A DNA stretch of 64,000 nucleotides, from NCBI GenBank assembly GCA_016110215.1, contig JADWQD010000009.1:622093-686092 (forward strand), given 5' to 3'. A model generated the notes under the pieces. The model was not told the origin of the DNA and did no database searches. It worked only from the letters and a program-made list of their open reading frames with translations. Shown one piece after another: positions 45,561-56,700 of this stretch (positions are counted from its first letter, which is position 1; each line of letters opens with the position of its first letter). The translations under genes and the position numbers were made by a program. The DNA comes from Capronia americana (lineage: Eukaryota > Ascomycota > Eurotiomycetes > Chaetothyriales > Herpotrichiellaceae).

Positions 45561-47112
45561 TAATCCGCCGAGTCGACAACGGTGTTGCTGCGATTCTCGG
45601 ACATGGACAGCACGAGTTCGCCTCATGTGAAGAGAATATGGAGGCGCGCTTGCAGCTGGTGGAGTACCTCAGTATGTACCCTCATCGTGATCGTGATATG
45701 TCGGAGAACTGGATGCCGAGGTTACCTCGAAATCAAGCTGCGGCGAGGATCCGAAAATCCTGGGCAAAATTGTGTCACCTCTCCTAGGTACTGCACACCG
45801 ATGATGTGATACGATCGGATCTATCTGGCCAAGTTCTAGGTACTTCATAACAGTGGTGGCCTGACCGTGGGATAGAGGCCCTCGCGAAGAGCTACTACTT
45901 TGCGTGCAGACTGGCGTGGGAGTACTGAGATACTGCGATGACTGTACTTCTGCGGCAGTTATTTGATAGGCACGACGGAGTCGCTCCCGTTTCCAGTGGA
46001 CATGAGATGCGCGGAATGGCGCGCGACGAAGGTACCTGGGCAACGGTCGGGATGTCATCCGTCACCTCACTTTCACTGACACTGACTCTACTGCGGCCCA
46101 TCGTTCAGGCGGTATGGGGTCGAGAAGTTCCTCGGCAGATATGGAGGATTACTTGTCCGAGTACGCACCCTCGTAGAGAATGGCCTTTTAAGCTATCCGG
46201 GCGTACATGCACCCTGTAGGGTACTTTCGCCCGGTGCAGCAATGTGCCCGGAGCCTCTGGCACGCAACGTGGCAGAGCGCAGCCGGCACAATGTCGGATC
46301 CTGAAAGCAGCTATCGAAATGTCTCGTGAAATGCCTCCCGCTATCGCCTGCTGCTGTTACCCCCGTGGATTCCCGACGGCATGTCACTTTGTTGCCCGGC
46401 TGCTTCTGGGGGTGATTTTCTTCGTACGGGATCCTCGCTCACAACTCTCTTCACTTCCTCGACTATCTCTCCCTGATCTGAAATTGTATCTTCGATCTCG
46501 CATTCATTTCCAGGGCGGAGCAGCCAGTCACGGACCACGGCCCCCCCCACAAGATCAGCTTCACCATCCCCGTCGCCCAATTGCAACAGCCCCGCAATCT
46601 CTCCAGGCTCGCAGAAGGGCAGGCAGGCTTCCACGCGCTCCCCCACGAATTCCCGAATTCCCTCGCCCTTGATTGTCCGAGTACTCTCGCCCATCCGGTC
46701 ACCTTCAGCTGGGTGGTCAGCATCATCGACCAGATCCGGGTCCGCACCGTTCTGGGGAGTGAACGACTCGGTCACGACTTGGAGAAAGCGACCTAGACCT
46801 CTCTCCAAAAATCCTGCTCAAATCCGCACCATTTTCCGCAACCCCGGCATTTCTTGCGGCGAGTCCTTTGTGTTACACCATCCTCCGCTACGTACCTCGT
46901 CCCCTGCCTGCACTTTGTGCCTCTGAAAGCCGCCGAGCCTACACAATTCTTGCGATCCGAAAAAACATTGGCCATCTATAGCCGCGCGCTGCTCTTGACT
47001 CGAGGAAGACGAAGACGCAAAGGCACTGAATTACAGGGGAGCCGCCTGCTCAGCGGCTGCGTCTCTGAAACACAATTCCCACAGCCTGAGCCTCTCCAGG
47101 TCCGGGTACAAG
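45561..47112. other. Region without a supported gene
   Basis: Frames of up to 155 codons overlap on both strands at 46244-46808, none recognisable. The last 250 bp are pyrimidine-rich and probably form the promoter and 5' UTR of the next gene. Confidence 0.4.
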
Positions 47113-47688
47113 ATGAGCAGCTATCCTCGCAGAAGCGCTCGCCTTTCATCACAGCATCTACAGCAAGACCAGTTTCAACAGAGGAGTGGCACTCTCTCCG
47201 CTCCTGCATTCGCAAACTCTTTCTCACAACCTTCGAGTGCTTCGACCAGTTCACATCCCAGTCCCGTCAGTGACAGCATGCACCCCCCTCCGCCACCTCC
47301 CACCCCCCAACAGGCTCAGAATCGTCTTCAAATCCAGCCGCACTTCATGCCCCAGCATCAGCAAGGCCAATCGCACATGAACGCGCCGCTACCTTCGCCC
47401 TCGGGTGCAGAAATGGGACCCTTCTTCGGCCGTCCATATTCGCAGCCTAACCCGTATGTGCCGCAGCAACTACAAGCCCAACAGCCCTTTGGTGGCCAAC
47501 AAGCGCCGATGAATCAACAGAGCCAGCAACACCATCTCCATCCTCATACCAATTCCATGTCACAAGAACATCCCGCTCTCGCGCAGGCAATGAACCCTGG
47601 ACAACTGCCACCTGATTTTCTTGCCGAGGCAGCCAAACGCGCTCAGATGGCGTGCTTGATGAGAGACATTGGTGACATCTCGCTCTGA
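47113..47688 (+). CDS. Small Q/P/S-rich protein with a distinct C-terminal helix (191 aa)
   Basis: One exon from MSSYPRRSARL to a TGA. Residues 1-155 are low in complexity: Ser/Gln-rich, a PPPPPPTPQQ run, then repeated Gln/Pro/His segments, suggesting disorder. The last 30 residues change character to LPPDFLAEAAKRAQMACLMR followed by DIGDISL, an amphipathic helix with acidic end. Such a layout (long disordered region and short ordered tail) is common in fungal regulatory or RNA-associated proteins, but I know no function for this one. No membrane segment or signal peptide. It is the only well-formed frame in this stretch. Confidence 0.65.
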   Translation: MSSYPRRSARLSSQHLQQDQFQQRSGTLSAPAFANSFSQPSSASTSSHPSPVSDSMHPPPPPPTPQQAQNRLQIQPHFMPQHQQGQSHMNAPLPSPSGAEMGPFFGRPYSQPNPYVPQQLQAQQPFGGQQAPMNQQSQQHHLHPHTNSMSQEHPALAQAMNPGQLPPDFLAEAAKRAQMACLMRDIGDISL

Positions 47689-48595
47689 GCCAGAACCTTG
47701 CAAGGTTTCTCTACATTTTGGCTATGCGATGTTTTCTACGCTACGATTCTACTCGCCGGGGAAAATGACCTGGGTTTCTGGGGCTTCATTCAGCATTTCC
47801 GACCGCAAAGTGTTTTGCCGAGGACAGAAACCGGCTGACATGTGATTGCGACGACCACCGCGATGATTCGGCACGAGCAACATCTGCCGGAGCGGTCGTG
47901 ACTTCAGTGGTCTGGAATCTAATCATTCTGCAAGTGGCAATCCACCGACGGGCATATTTTACCGGCCACTGTTCTCATTGTGACCTTCCCAACGCAAAAC
48001 GGGCCGAACGAAAAAGAGTGTCGATGACCGACTCCAAAAGGCGACCTCGTCAAGCTTTTGCCCTTGACGTCACAAGGATCTCCACATTTACGATATGCGA
48101 TATGCAAAGCAAAATAGTACCTTTACCCGTGCTACTCTTCTCAACCAAGTTATCCCGGTTCTGTTGTCTTCGGGAGTCGTCACGGTTCTTTGGACGCCGA
48201 TACCCCATCACGTTTTTTGGATTTGGTTGGTGCAATATACATACGGTCGCTGGACCCTAATCTTATTTCATTCTATATTGGGGAAGCAGATGCGGGTTGT
48301 TGTGTTGTGGCACTTTTTGTCTATTCTCTGTTTCTGATAGACAGTGGGCATCCTCTCTGGAGCGTTTTTACCATCAGAACGAAGGCTTGCAAGCATCTTA
48401 CATACCGGAGAATGGAGTCGACGGAATCAGTTCAGGAGTTCTTTCTCCCTCAAGACGGACACAACCAAGATCAGAGTCTTATCGTAAAGTCAAGGGACCT
48501 GAGTGACACGCGAAAGTCGGGTCTCATTGGAATGACATTGATATGCATTCATTACGGAGTACAGGCGGGTCCAACGGCCTTTATGAACACAAAAT

Positions 48596-48625
48596 CGAGA
48601 ACGAGAACGAGGACGAGGACGAGAA
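48596..48625 (+). repeat. 6-bp tandem repeat (CGAGAA/CGAGGA)
   Basis: Five tandem hexamers, the middle two differing by one base; a related GAGGACGAG follows. Confidence 0.7.
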
Positions 48626-49068
48626 AAGAGGACGAGAATACGAAATCAAATATGAATATGTACCCCTCTCTGTGACAGTCCTGGTCTCTCCATCTCGTGC
48701 ATATGCGTTCCTTGTCAGTCAGTCTGTCGGATTGCTCACTTTCATATACGGAGTACCGGGGTATACTGATATACTGATATATCGACATATCGACATGCGC
48801 CGCGTGGTCCGGGAGTCTTGATCCCATATGCATATCCAAATTTCATGTTTCATGTTTCATATTCCATATTTGACATGTCATATATTCACATTCCATCTCC
48901 TCTCGTCTAAGGAACATCATCATTCAACTCTAGACTCGTCAAAGATCCCCTACAACAAGCAAGGCCAGCTACCTACCTTATCTACTGTAGACCTCGGGAA
49001 AGCTACTATATTACGTGTGTACGTGCCTAGATGCTGTGTTGCAGTCTCGTCGTATTTGTCTGTGTCTG

Positions 49069-49098
49069 TCTCTCTCTCTCTCTGTGTGTGTGTCTGTG
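49069..49098 (+). repeat. (TC)n(TG)n microsatellite
   Basis: About 15 bp of TC dinucleotides pass into TG dinucleotides, with one TC interruption; lies just beyond the KTI12 stop codon, in its probable 3' UTR or downstream. Confidence 0.8.
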
Positions 49099-49180
49099 TA
49101 CATCTATACGCTCGTGCTCGTGGTCGTACTCGAGCTCGAGCTCGGACTTAGACTTGACCTAAGTGGACTCAAACTTCAAC

Positions 49181-50926
49181 TCACTCCCCATCGGCATCCC
49201 ACTCGTCGGCCAAGAACCGCACAAAGCCTTCGACGACGGCCCTCCTCCCAATCACATACCCCTGGCCGTGGGCGATCCCGCCTCGCTGGATCTGGGTGTA
49301 TTTCCTCCGCAACCGCTGGAGGATGGGCTGGTTCAGATTCACGCCGGGGGGGATATGTAACGTGATGTGCACTGCGGCTGATGTTTCCTGTTTGTGTTCA
49401 TGTTCATGTTCTTGTTCATGTCCTTGTCCTTGTCCTTGTCCTTGTCCTAGTCCTTGGTCTTGGTGATGGTCTCCGTTTTGGTCTTGTGCTTCGCCAGAGT
49501 TGATGGGGCGCTCGCCACCAGATATCGGCCCAGACATGGTAGGCACAGGGACACAGAGATCCACATCGCCGCCCTCGCCCTGCAATATCGCGGGGTTTTG
49601 GGCCTTCGATTGCGCGAGCAGCTGTTTAACCACGTCCATGGTCGCAGATTCGAGCGTCTGGAGGGCGTCGGCGCCGGTCGCACGTGGCAGGACCGTCGCG
49701 GCGTGGGGTTTCACGACGGGTCCGTCCGCTTGGGTGTTTGGATTTGAAGGGCTCGTTTGTTGGCCATCGTTGGTGGCGCGGGCTGGGAGAGGGCGTGCGA
49801 GCTGGCTGAGCGCTTTCTTGCTCGTCGGTCTGGTGGACGGAGGAGGAGGGTATATCGCGGCCCAGATGTCCTTCGTCGGCGGGGCCGTGTCGGTGGAGGG
49901 GACGACAAACAGGGGCGTATCCCAGCGGGAGAACGGGGAGGGTGGTTCATAGCGCATGCACAGAGAGGAGAGGGTCGAGGGACTGTAGGGCGGTGAGGCC
50001 GTTGATGGTGGCGGCGGCGGTAGCATTGGGATCGAGAGACCGGGTGAGAGTGGAGGAGGTCCGGCTGTGGCTGTGGCTGTCGACGGTGTCGCCGATGCAG
50101 AAGGCACCACCTCCCCTCGATCCCCAATGTAGAGAGACTTGAGTGTCACGGTGTCATCGACTGGCTGTCTCGGTCGAGACACACCCCCTTCCAGGCCCTC
50201 CAGAGACGAAGATCGCGACCTGCTGGTCTCGCTCTCCGGCGCATGCACCCCCCGATCGCCATAGATGGCTGTATGGCTCTCAGGGATCAACTCCCCGAGG
50301 ACATTCTCGCCCTGTCTCTTTACCTCTTGCTCGTCTCTAACGTGCCCGCCACCTAGTCCCCCCTCGGGGTTCCACTTCAATCCCCAGGCCCTCCCCCGGT
50401 CGGCATTCCACTTCGCGCACTCGTCCTCCCGCGCCGCCACATGGACGACACAACACCTCGTCCCCGCGGCCTTGGCTTCACACCACAACTGGTATCTATA
50501 CCCCTTGATGTAATTCGGCGCGTCCGCCACCACGACGTTGTCCCGGCCGAGCGCGCGCTTGACGGCCGAGAATTCAGCCGCGCGCGCGGTCTTCTCCTCC
50601 GCTGCGGACGTGTAGATCTGATCGCGGAGTGAGGCTTCTCGCGCGGGCTCGGGTCCAACGCTGAGGCTACTGTGAGGGTCGGGATCGGAAAGCGCGTGCT
50701 GAGACGGGATGATCTGGACGGTGCGCTTCGAGATGGTCGGGTCGGTGGACGAGGAGATGAATTCGGTCAGGGAGGTCGCGATCTGTTGGGCGCGATGGGT
50801 CTTGCCGGAGCAGGGGAGGCCCGTGACGATGATGAGCTAGAGGAGAAGAGGGTGTCAATATGGAATTGGATGTGCGCGTAGAGTTGTCCCATGACGGAAT
50901 GTATACGAAGATGGACTCACTGGCAT
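49181..50926 (-). CDS. KTI12: KTI12 Elongator-associated protein
   Basis: Two exons (50926-50921 and 50836-49181) give 553 aa; the first coding exon is just ATGCCA, followed by an 84-bp intron starting GTGAGT and ending CTCTAG. The join creates MPLIIVTGLPCSGKT, the P-loop that begins KTI12 proteins. Further family blocks are VVVADAPNYIKGYRYQLWC, WDTPLFVV and the C-terminal PILQRLRRKYTQIQR with GFVRFLADEW. KTI12 is a P-loop ATPase related to PSTK kinase; it binds Elongator and tRNA and is needed for wobble-uridine modification. This protein is longer than yeast Kti12 (313 aa) because of Ser/Pro-rich inserts and a Gly-Gln/His-Glu repeat (QGQGQGQ, EHEHEH; DNA about 49400-49470). Confidence 0.92.
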
Positions 50927-51641
50927 TGCATTCCTCGCTTGAAGCAGGCTTGGAGATGGGAAATTTTGTTGTTCCGCGGGGCTTTCAATGCCTGTTTCTG
51001 CGCAACTTGCGGGGTGTCACAGGCACTTGGAGCGGCGTCGATCAGACGAGTCATCAACGGTGAGGCATCAACACTATTCTTTTCCGGCACTGGCTTATCT
51101 GATCGGGACAGAGATCAAGAACGTGTCTAACATTGAAAGTCGTGCTTATTGACACTGCTGTCAAGTATATCATCTATCTATCAATCGCTCCGGTTCTGGC
51201 TTTGTGCCACGGTCCACGAGATCATCCTCTTTCCATCGACGTCAGACTCTTGACGCTCGGGTGTACACTGGTTTGTCCGTGGGTTGAATCCTGGCTATTC
51301 CTTGGGAACAATCCTTGGGGAAATATTTTGGCCTGTCCTTGGATTTGTGGTAGTTCACTCCTGTGGAAAGGTTTCCTTCCGAGAAAGACAGTCTACACTG
51401 GCCGTCGCACTCTTGAGCAACACTGGATGCAATAGCTTGGGGCGCCGTTGGTGGCACTGTTGTTCTGTTACACCTCTGGTATGCTGTCCTCGGACAGGGT
51501 GATGGGTCTGGCTCCACGGCGGGCAAGATGCACAGTCAAGCGAAATCAGAAACAAAGGCCGTCCAGTAGGTTATTCGCACAAGGGGTATATGTATGCATG
51601 ATTTGAATCATCTGCGCTAAAGATGAACAGAAGAAAGGGAT
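50927..51641. other. Intergenic, no gene seen
   Basis: Between the KTI12 start and the zinc-finger gene's 3' end. A duplicated CCTTGG/TTGGGGAAA-type stretch lies near 51300; no gene. Confidence 0.45.
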
Positions 51642-53289
51642 TCAAGAAGAATATACCCCGGAGTATGATGGCGCAACCCTGGATGTCCTGGATATGGCGA
51701 CTGGCTGTTGCTGAGTGAATCGCACCTCGGTCGTGGACACTTCCTGTGTCCTCATTGCATTGTAATCCTGCGCTTGACTGGAGTAGGCGCTGGGAGCGGC
51801 GTACTGAGTCCGGCTGATAGGGCCATAGTTGGAAGGCTGGATGGAGGCCTTGACCATCGCATTGGCCTTGGACACTGTGGATGAACTCGACCTTCGCATC
51901 GGGACAGAGGCTGGCACGCTCGAAGGCTTCCGTCTCTTCGGCTGGCTTTGGCTGCTAGGGCTCTTTTTCGCAGGCGCGTCAACTTCCTCATATTGGTGAA
52001 CTCGTTTCATGTGGTCACGTTGGTTCCATCGGCGAGGAAATCCGTTTCCCTCCCGGGCGCGCTCACAATCCGGGAATTTGCACAGGTACGGGTTCATTCC
52101 GTGGGTATGTTCTCCATGGGCCTCTCTTTCATGGCGGAGAAGGCAGGCATTGGACGAAAACCGGAGGTCCTCACATTCTGGTCGATCCGTGAACTTGCAA
52201 CGATATGGCCTCAGATGGGAATCCACGTATTTGCTGCAAGCAAAGGGCAGTGTTAGAAAAGGCACCAACAGTGAGTGCACTGGAATGTCAACCTACTTGT
52301 AGACACATCTCTGTGTAGTGGACTGGTGATGGCAGTTGCCTTCCTGAGCCCACGGGCAATGGTATTTTCCGTTCTCATCGGGTCCACGGTTGTAGTACGG
52401 ATGACTTCTGGCCTTTTCCCGGTTGGACGGGTCTTCCTTGGGGGGGCTCCTGACCTCAGGGGGAGAAGTGGACGAAGCACAATATTCGCTGGCTGCAACA
52501 TTCCTTTCAGAAGCCGATCGGATAGGTCGGGGTCGTCGTACGATCCTCTGGCTGGGGCTATATGCGGCATGGGTTAGTGGCTATATTCACACAACGCTAG
52601 GGTAAGCGAGAGGGGTCTGACCTGTCGGGCTCCATGTGGCAGGCGGTAGTGCCCTCGGACGTCGTGAAGTCCTTCTCCAGCGGGCATAGCTGCTCCGGGA
52701 AAACGTGTCCTGATGGAAAACATGTCTGCAGGTACTCTTCTGGGGGCGGGGTTGGAAGCCTGGACATGTCGGCAGTGTTAAAACTGGGCATCATTGTAGG
52801 CATGTAAAGTGAATCCATGGGCGTGTAACTGGGGTTCAAGTGGTCCTGGGAACTGCCTTGTCCTGGGTATTGGGGAGGTACGAAAGTCAAGTCTGAACAA
52901 GTGTTGCCTGAGAAAGCATCCTCAGTCAGGAACTCAGAGGCGAAATCGGCATCGAAGCCGGTCAAGCTGGACAACATAGGACCGGCATACGAGCCGTCAG
53001 GTACGATCATGGAGCGATAGTTCATCCCTGATGATGTGGACAAGAAGTAGTCATCGCTGTCCGGATATGACCCGGATGAAGGACCAGCGGTCCTTGAGCC
53101 GTGGTACCGGCGCGATCCAAGAGTGGAAGATGTCACAGCATAGTTTCCGCTGGGCACTTGACCGGCCATGGAGGCAGGGTTAAAGTGAATATCACCCGGG
53201 GAAATCAAAGGCATAGTCCTTGGTATCCGGCTTTGAGATCCTTGGGAATGAGTGGCCAATATGAGACTTCTCCTGGTTCTCGAGTTCAT
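51642..53289 (-). CDS. C2H2 zinc-finger transcription factor
   Basis: Three exons (53289-52622, 52557-52297, 52233-51642; introns 64 and 63 bp) join in phase into 506 aa. The first 250 residues are Ser/Pro/Tyr-rich, as in activation domains (FDADFASEFLTEDAF is acidic-hydrophobic). The zinc-finger region starts with YHCPWAQEGNCHH, then YRCKFTDRPEC...FSSNACLLRHEREAH and YLCKFPDCERAREG...WNQRDHMKRVH, the latter two with H-x4-H ends. A basic stretch after them (KRRKP) could be a nuclear signal. Long loops inside the fingers are frequent in filamentous fungal C2H2 regulators. The target genes are unknown. The 5' end is uncertain: the frame continues upstream of 53289 to an acceptor-like CTCTCAG, and a coding-like frame at 53396-53797 may hold an earlier exon. 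Confidence 0.82.
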
Positions 53290-53395
53290 TGCGTGATAGT
53301 CGGCCCTGAGAGTATGTGGTTCTATCAGGACGACAAAAAGTTAGTGCTCTGCCCATCATACAACATGGCATCTAGGCAGCATCAATTGGAGTAAA

Positions 53396-53797
53396 TCAGA
53401 CGGCAACGAGGGTTAGTGCAAGTGAGCCGTCCTGTGGGCAAGCTTGGTCCGGGTATGGGTAGGGAGGCCACATGTTAAAACCAGGTTTCGGCCATCGGGC
53501 TGCGAGTTCCGGAAGGCTTCTGTCGACAGAGTAGTTTAGGAAACCTGTTGCCACGGCCAACGGAGCGTATGTCGGATAGTAGTCGCCAGAATAGACGGTA
53601 AGGCTGGAGGTTGTTGAGGTTTGTGGCAGGTCGCGCAGGAATCTTAAAGCGTTGCAATTTTTGTCGGTGTGGTGTGAGCGCTGAGTGTCAAGCCGTGGAC
53701 ATGTTGGCGTCAGCGTGGCCAGTTGACCTCCACGGAGAGCAGCATTTGCAATGGTCCGGTCAATTCCACGGGTAATCCTTTGGAGCGAAGATGTCAC
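53396..53797 (-). other. Possible upstream exon of the C2H2 gene
   Basis: A 133-codon frame has protein-like composition in its second half (VYSGDYYPTYAPLAVATG, WPKPGFNMWPPYPYPDQ), similar in Tyr/Pro bias to the regulator's N-terminus. No consensus donor joins it cleanly to the acceptor near 53310, so it remains a candidate. Confidence 0.3.
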
Positions 53798-56700
53798 AAC
53801 AGGGAGCAGAGTACGGCCTTGAGCTTCATGACGTCGCCGATTGGTGCAAGTCGCGTTGTCGTGCTCGGCTGCTGCGGCCTCGAGCTTGTTGAGAGCATGG
53901 TGCGAGGTGTATCATCAGTGTCGGCAAAGTAGATGTCGAAGTTGCGATTTGCAGTTCCGCCGAGACGGCGTCTGCATCACACAGCATTGGATGTATCCGG
54001 TAGTGCACTCCAGGTAAACCATTCCACGGAAAATCCAACGGTAGTCATGTCCGGGGTCAAAGGGGCTCCGTTCAGTTGTCCATGGGGTCCGCTCCGGTTG
54101 AGCTTTGAGTAACATTCATTTCAGATGCTTCCGAGCCGTAATCATCGATCACAGGCTCGCGAAGCAGGCGTCACCATGGGCTAAAAGCCGCAGGGACTGT
54201 GGACGCGTGACGGACATCGTCCGCGCGCGAAGGAGGTCCGGCTGGTTTGACAGGAATGAAATCAAGCATGACAAAACGAAACAAGAAGGAAATCTTTAGT
54301 ACCTCAAGACGCTGATAATCCGGCTGGTATCAATTGAGGCTGGTTGTCGATTCAGATCCTTCGGATAGAAAATTCCTGGAGAAGAGCTCGAGGATGACAA
54401 AAAAGCAAATGAAGCACTTCCTGGATGTCCGGAGTAACTGGTTGTCCTTGTGGGAATAAATCCTGATGGCCAAAAGTGGACTGAGATGGTCGAGGTTGCC
54501 TGTGGTGGAAATGGTTGAAGATATTGTCGAGAATATATGTCACGAGCTTTAGCATGTACTGGAGGTAGAACGAATTTGAAGGAGAGGAAAAGGAGAAGTC
54601 GGAGGCGGGCTGTTGGTTATAAACAAGTTGCGCCGGCAGGGGGTGCGAAGGAGCGAAATGAGGTGAGCGAGAGGTTGACCGAGAAGTGGGCGAAGTCGGT
54701 GTGAGGGAAGCCAAAAAGTGGGCAAAGCGGAGTCGTAGCCTCACTCTTTGCTCACTTCGACCTTTGGTCATCCCACCGCCAGCCGCGGTCGTGATAAGTG
54801 AGTGGACCGCGAGCTGCAGTTTGATGCAACTTTGCTCGAGTGTTGCATGCACGTTGCCCGGCTGAGGGCACAGCAGCAGTGAGTCCAAGGAAGTTGCGCG
54901 GACCCAGAGGCTTGCGACTTGCCTGTCAGGTCCGTCGCGACCCGCCCTCGGCTGCAGCCAGCGCAGACCTCGAGCACAGAGGCAGCGAGTCAGCATCGAC
55001 GTCACGCTGGCAATCTAACCGTGTGATTCGCTCTGTCGGGGATGCTTGTGGAAATGCCACATTTGTTCCGTTTGACTGGTTCGCGCCGGTGGTCGACGAA
55101 TGGGTCTGCGATCAGCAGGGGAATTGCCATTCGTTGTCAATCACGCCCCGCTGTGTCGGTTCTGACAGGGTGCCCACACTTCTGCGTCCTGGCATGCACG
55201 CTTGGCCACTCGCAGTCGAGGCGACTGCAGTGACGAGACCGCCGGCACATGTGGCAGGAAGGAGAGCACACTGACGTGGCACTCTCTCGTGCCAGCAGCT
55301 TGTTCTTGTGACTCGAACTCCCACGCCTCGAGGCGTTGCAGCATCATCCTTTGGCAGCCTGCTCTGTCCAGCTCACAATCCAAAGTTCTAGAGAGCAAAC
55401 TGGACACAGAATTGGCGAGACAGAGTACCATGCATCGTCTCTCCACTCAGAGAATATGGCTAGCATGAAGCTACACAGCTGCAGTACCCATCCGTGCCAT
55501 CCTGTCGATGAGGCGTGAGATAGGGGTGGGCGGTCATGTGAGGCTGGTCTACCTGTGAGGCCCTGACGTAGCTAGTACACCACTTCTCTCACGACGTTGC
55601 ACAAGGTGCTCGTAGAGAGCGCAAAGAACAGAGTTTTGTGTGACTTCAGCAGCGGGGTACTCGTATTGAGGGCAAGAAGGTCTAGCGCTGTCGGGCTGAC
55701 AATAGACCGAGACGTGAGAAGAGGCCTCCAATCCCCCAATGCCAGTATCCTCAGCCTCGTCACTTCTGTCTACTACTGTGGTGAGGAAGTGCGGGCGTCT
55801 CTACATATGTTTTGAGACAAAAATCTCTGCGAGGCCATGTCCGGAAAGCCCACAATGAAGTATACATCTTCTGTTTCGCCTACTGTTACACAGTCCGTAT
55901 ACAAACTGGACAGTCGATCACCAGCAGATTTGACTCTTCTGGATGTATTTCGAGACATGGCCACACTCAGATTAATGATCGACGTACGAATCCGGATAGC
56001 TGATGCAGGCGATCCGATTTTGGTTTCCATTGCAGAACAGAGTGCGGATCCGGCTGAGACTGGCATCCTCCGATTTTGGTAAATAAACAAGGTTGAAGAA
56101 TATCATGGCAAAGCAGGGAAATGGAGTCGTACCTGCGTAAACGACATTAGCACGACTGGGTCGGGATAATGTAGAGAAGGAGCACAAGCACTGATTCAAG
56201 ATATTCAGAAATACTCAAATGATGGGATATTGTTCGTTCACAGACGGAGAGTCTCAGTTGAACTATGCTTTTGATGATGTTGGTTCATCACAATGGACGG
56301 AAATGGGTAGAGTGGTGCGGATGACGCATGGGCTGATCAGGACACGTACCTCTTTGTTCAGGGGCCTGCAGCGAGGGTTGTGTTCGGTTCCCGAGTTCAT
56401 ATGTCTTCGATGAGCTTGACAGGACACACGCAGAGCGTGCAGGAGAGATGGCGGCGTAAGACCAGGTATCACAGACGACTCCATTGAACATGCAAAGGTC
56501 CTTGGCTGCTTTGCCCGGCAAGAGAAGGACGCGGGTGCAACGATAAACGAGAAAACTACGGAGTATCAGGGACCAGATTAGGAAGAATTGACACTTGGCA
56601 ACGTGCGAGAATTTTCTGCTAGATTTGACTTGGCATATTTGGTCACTTTGAGCTTTATCTTAGCGTGGCAGTGAGGGCGTAAGGCTGTCTAGTCCCAAAA

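Larger units (their letters stand above)
47689..49180. other. Intergenic region rich in simple repeats
   Basis: No gene seen. Contains a 6-bp GAGAAC/GAGGAC array (48596-48625), doubled ATACTGAT and ATATCGAC (about 48764-48796), a TTTCATG/TTTCATA array (48840-48865), a CT/GT tract (49069-49098) and two TACGGAGTA copies (48553-48561, 48747-48755). Confidence 0.5.

Noticed and set aside
54352..55005. 217-codon minus-strand frame
   Set aside because: Ser/Arg-rich low-complexity with no motif; more likely a leader or promoter region of the zinc-finger gene.
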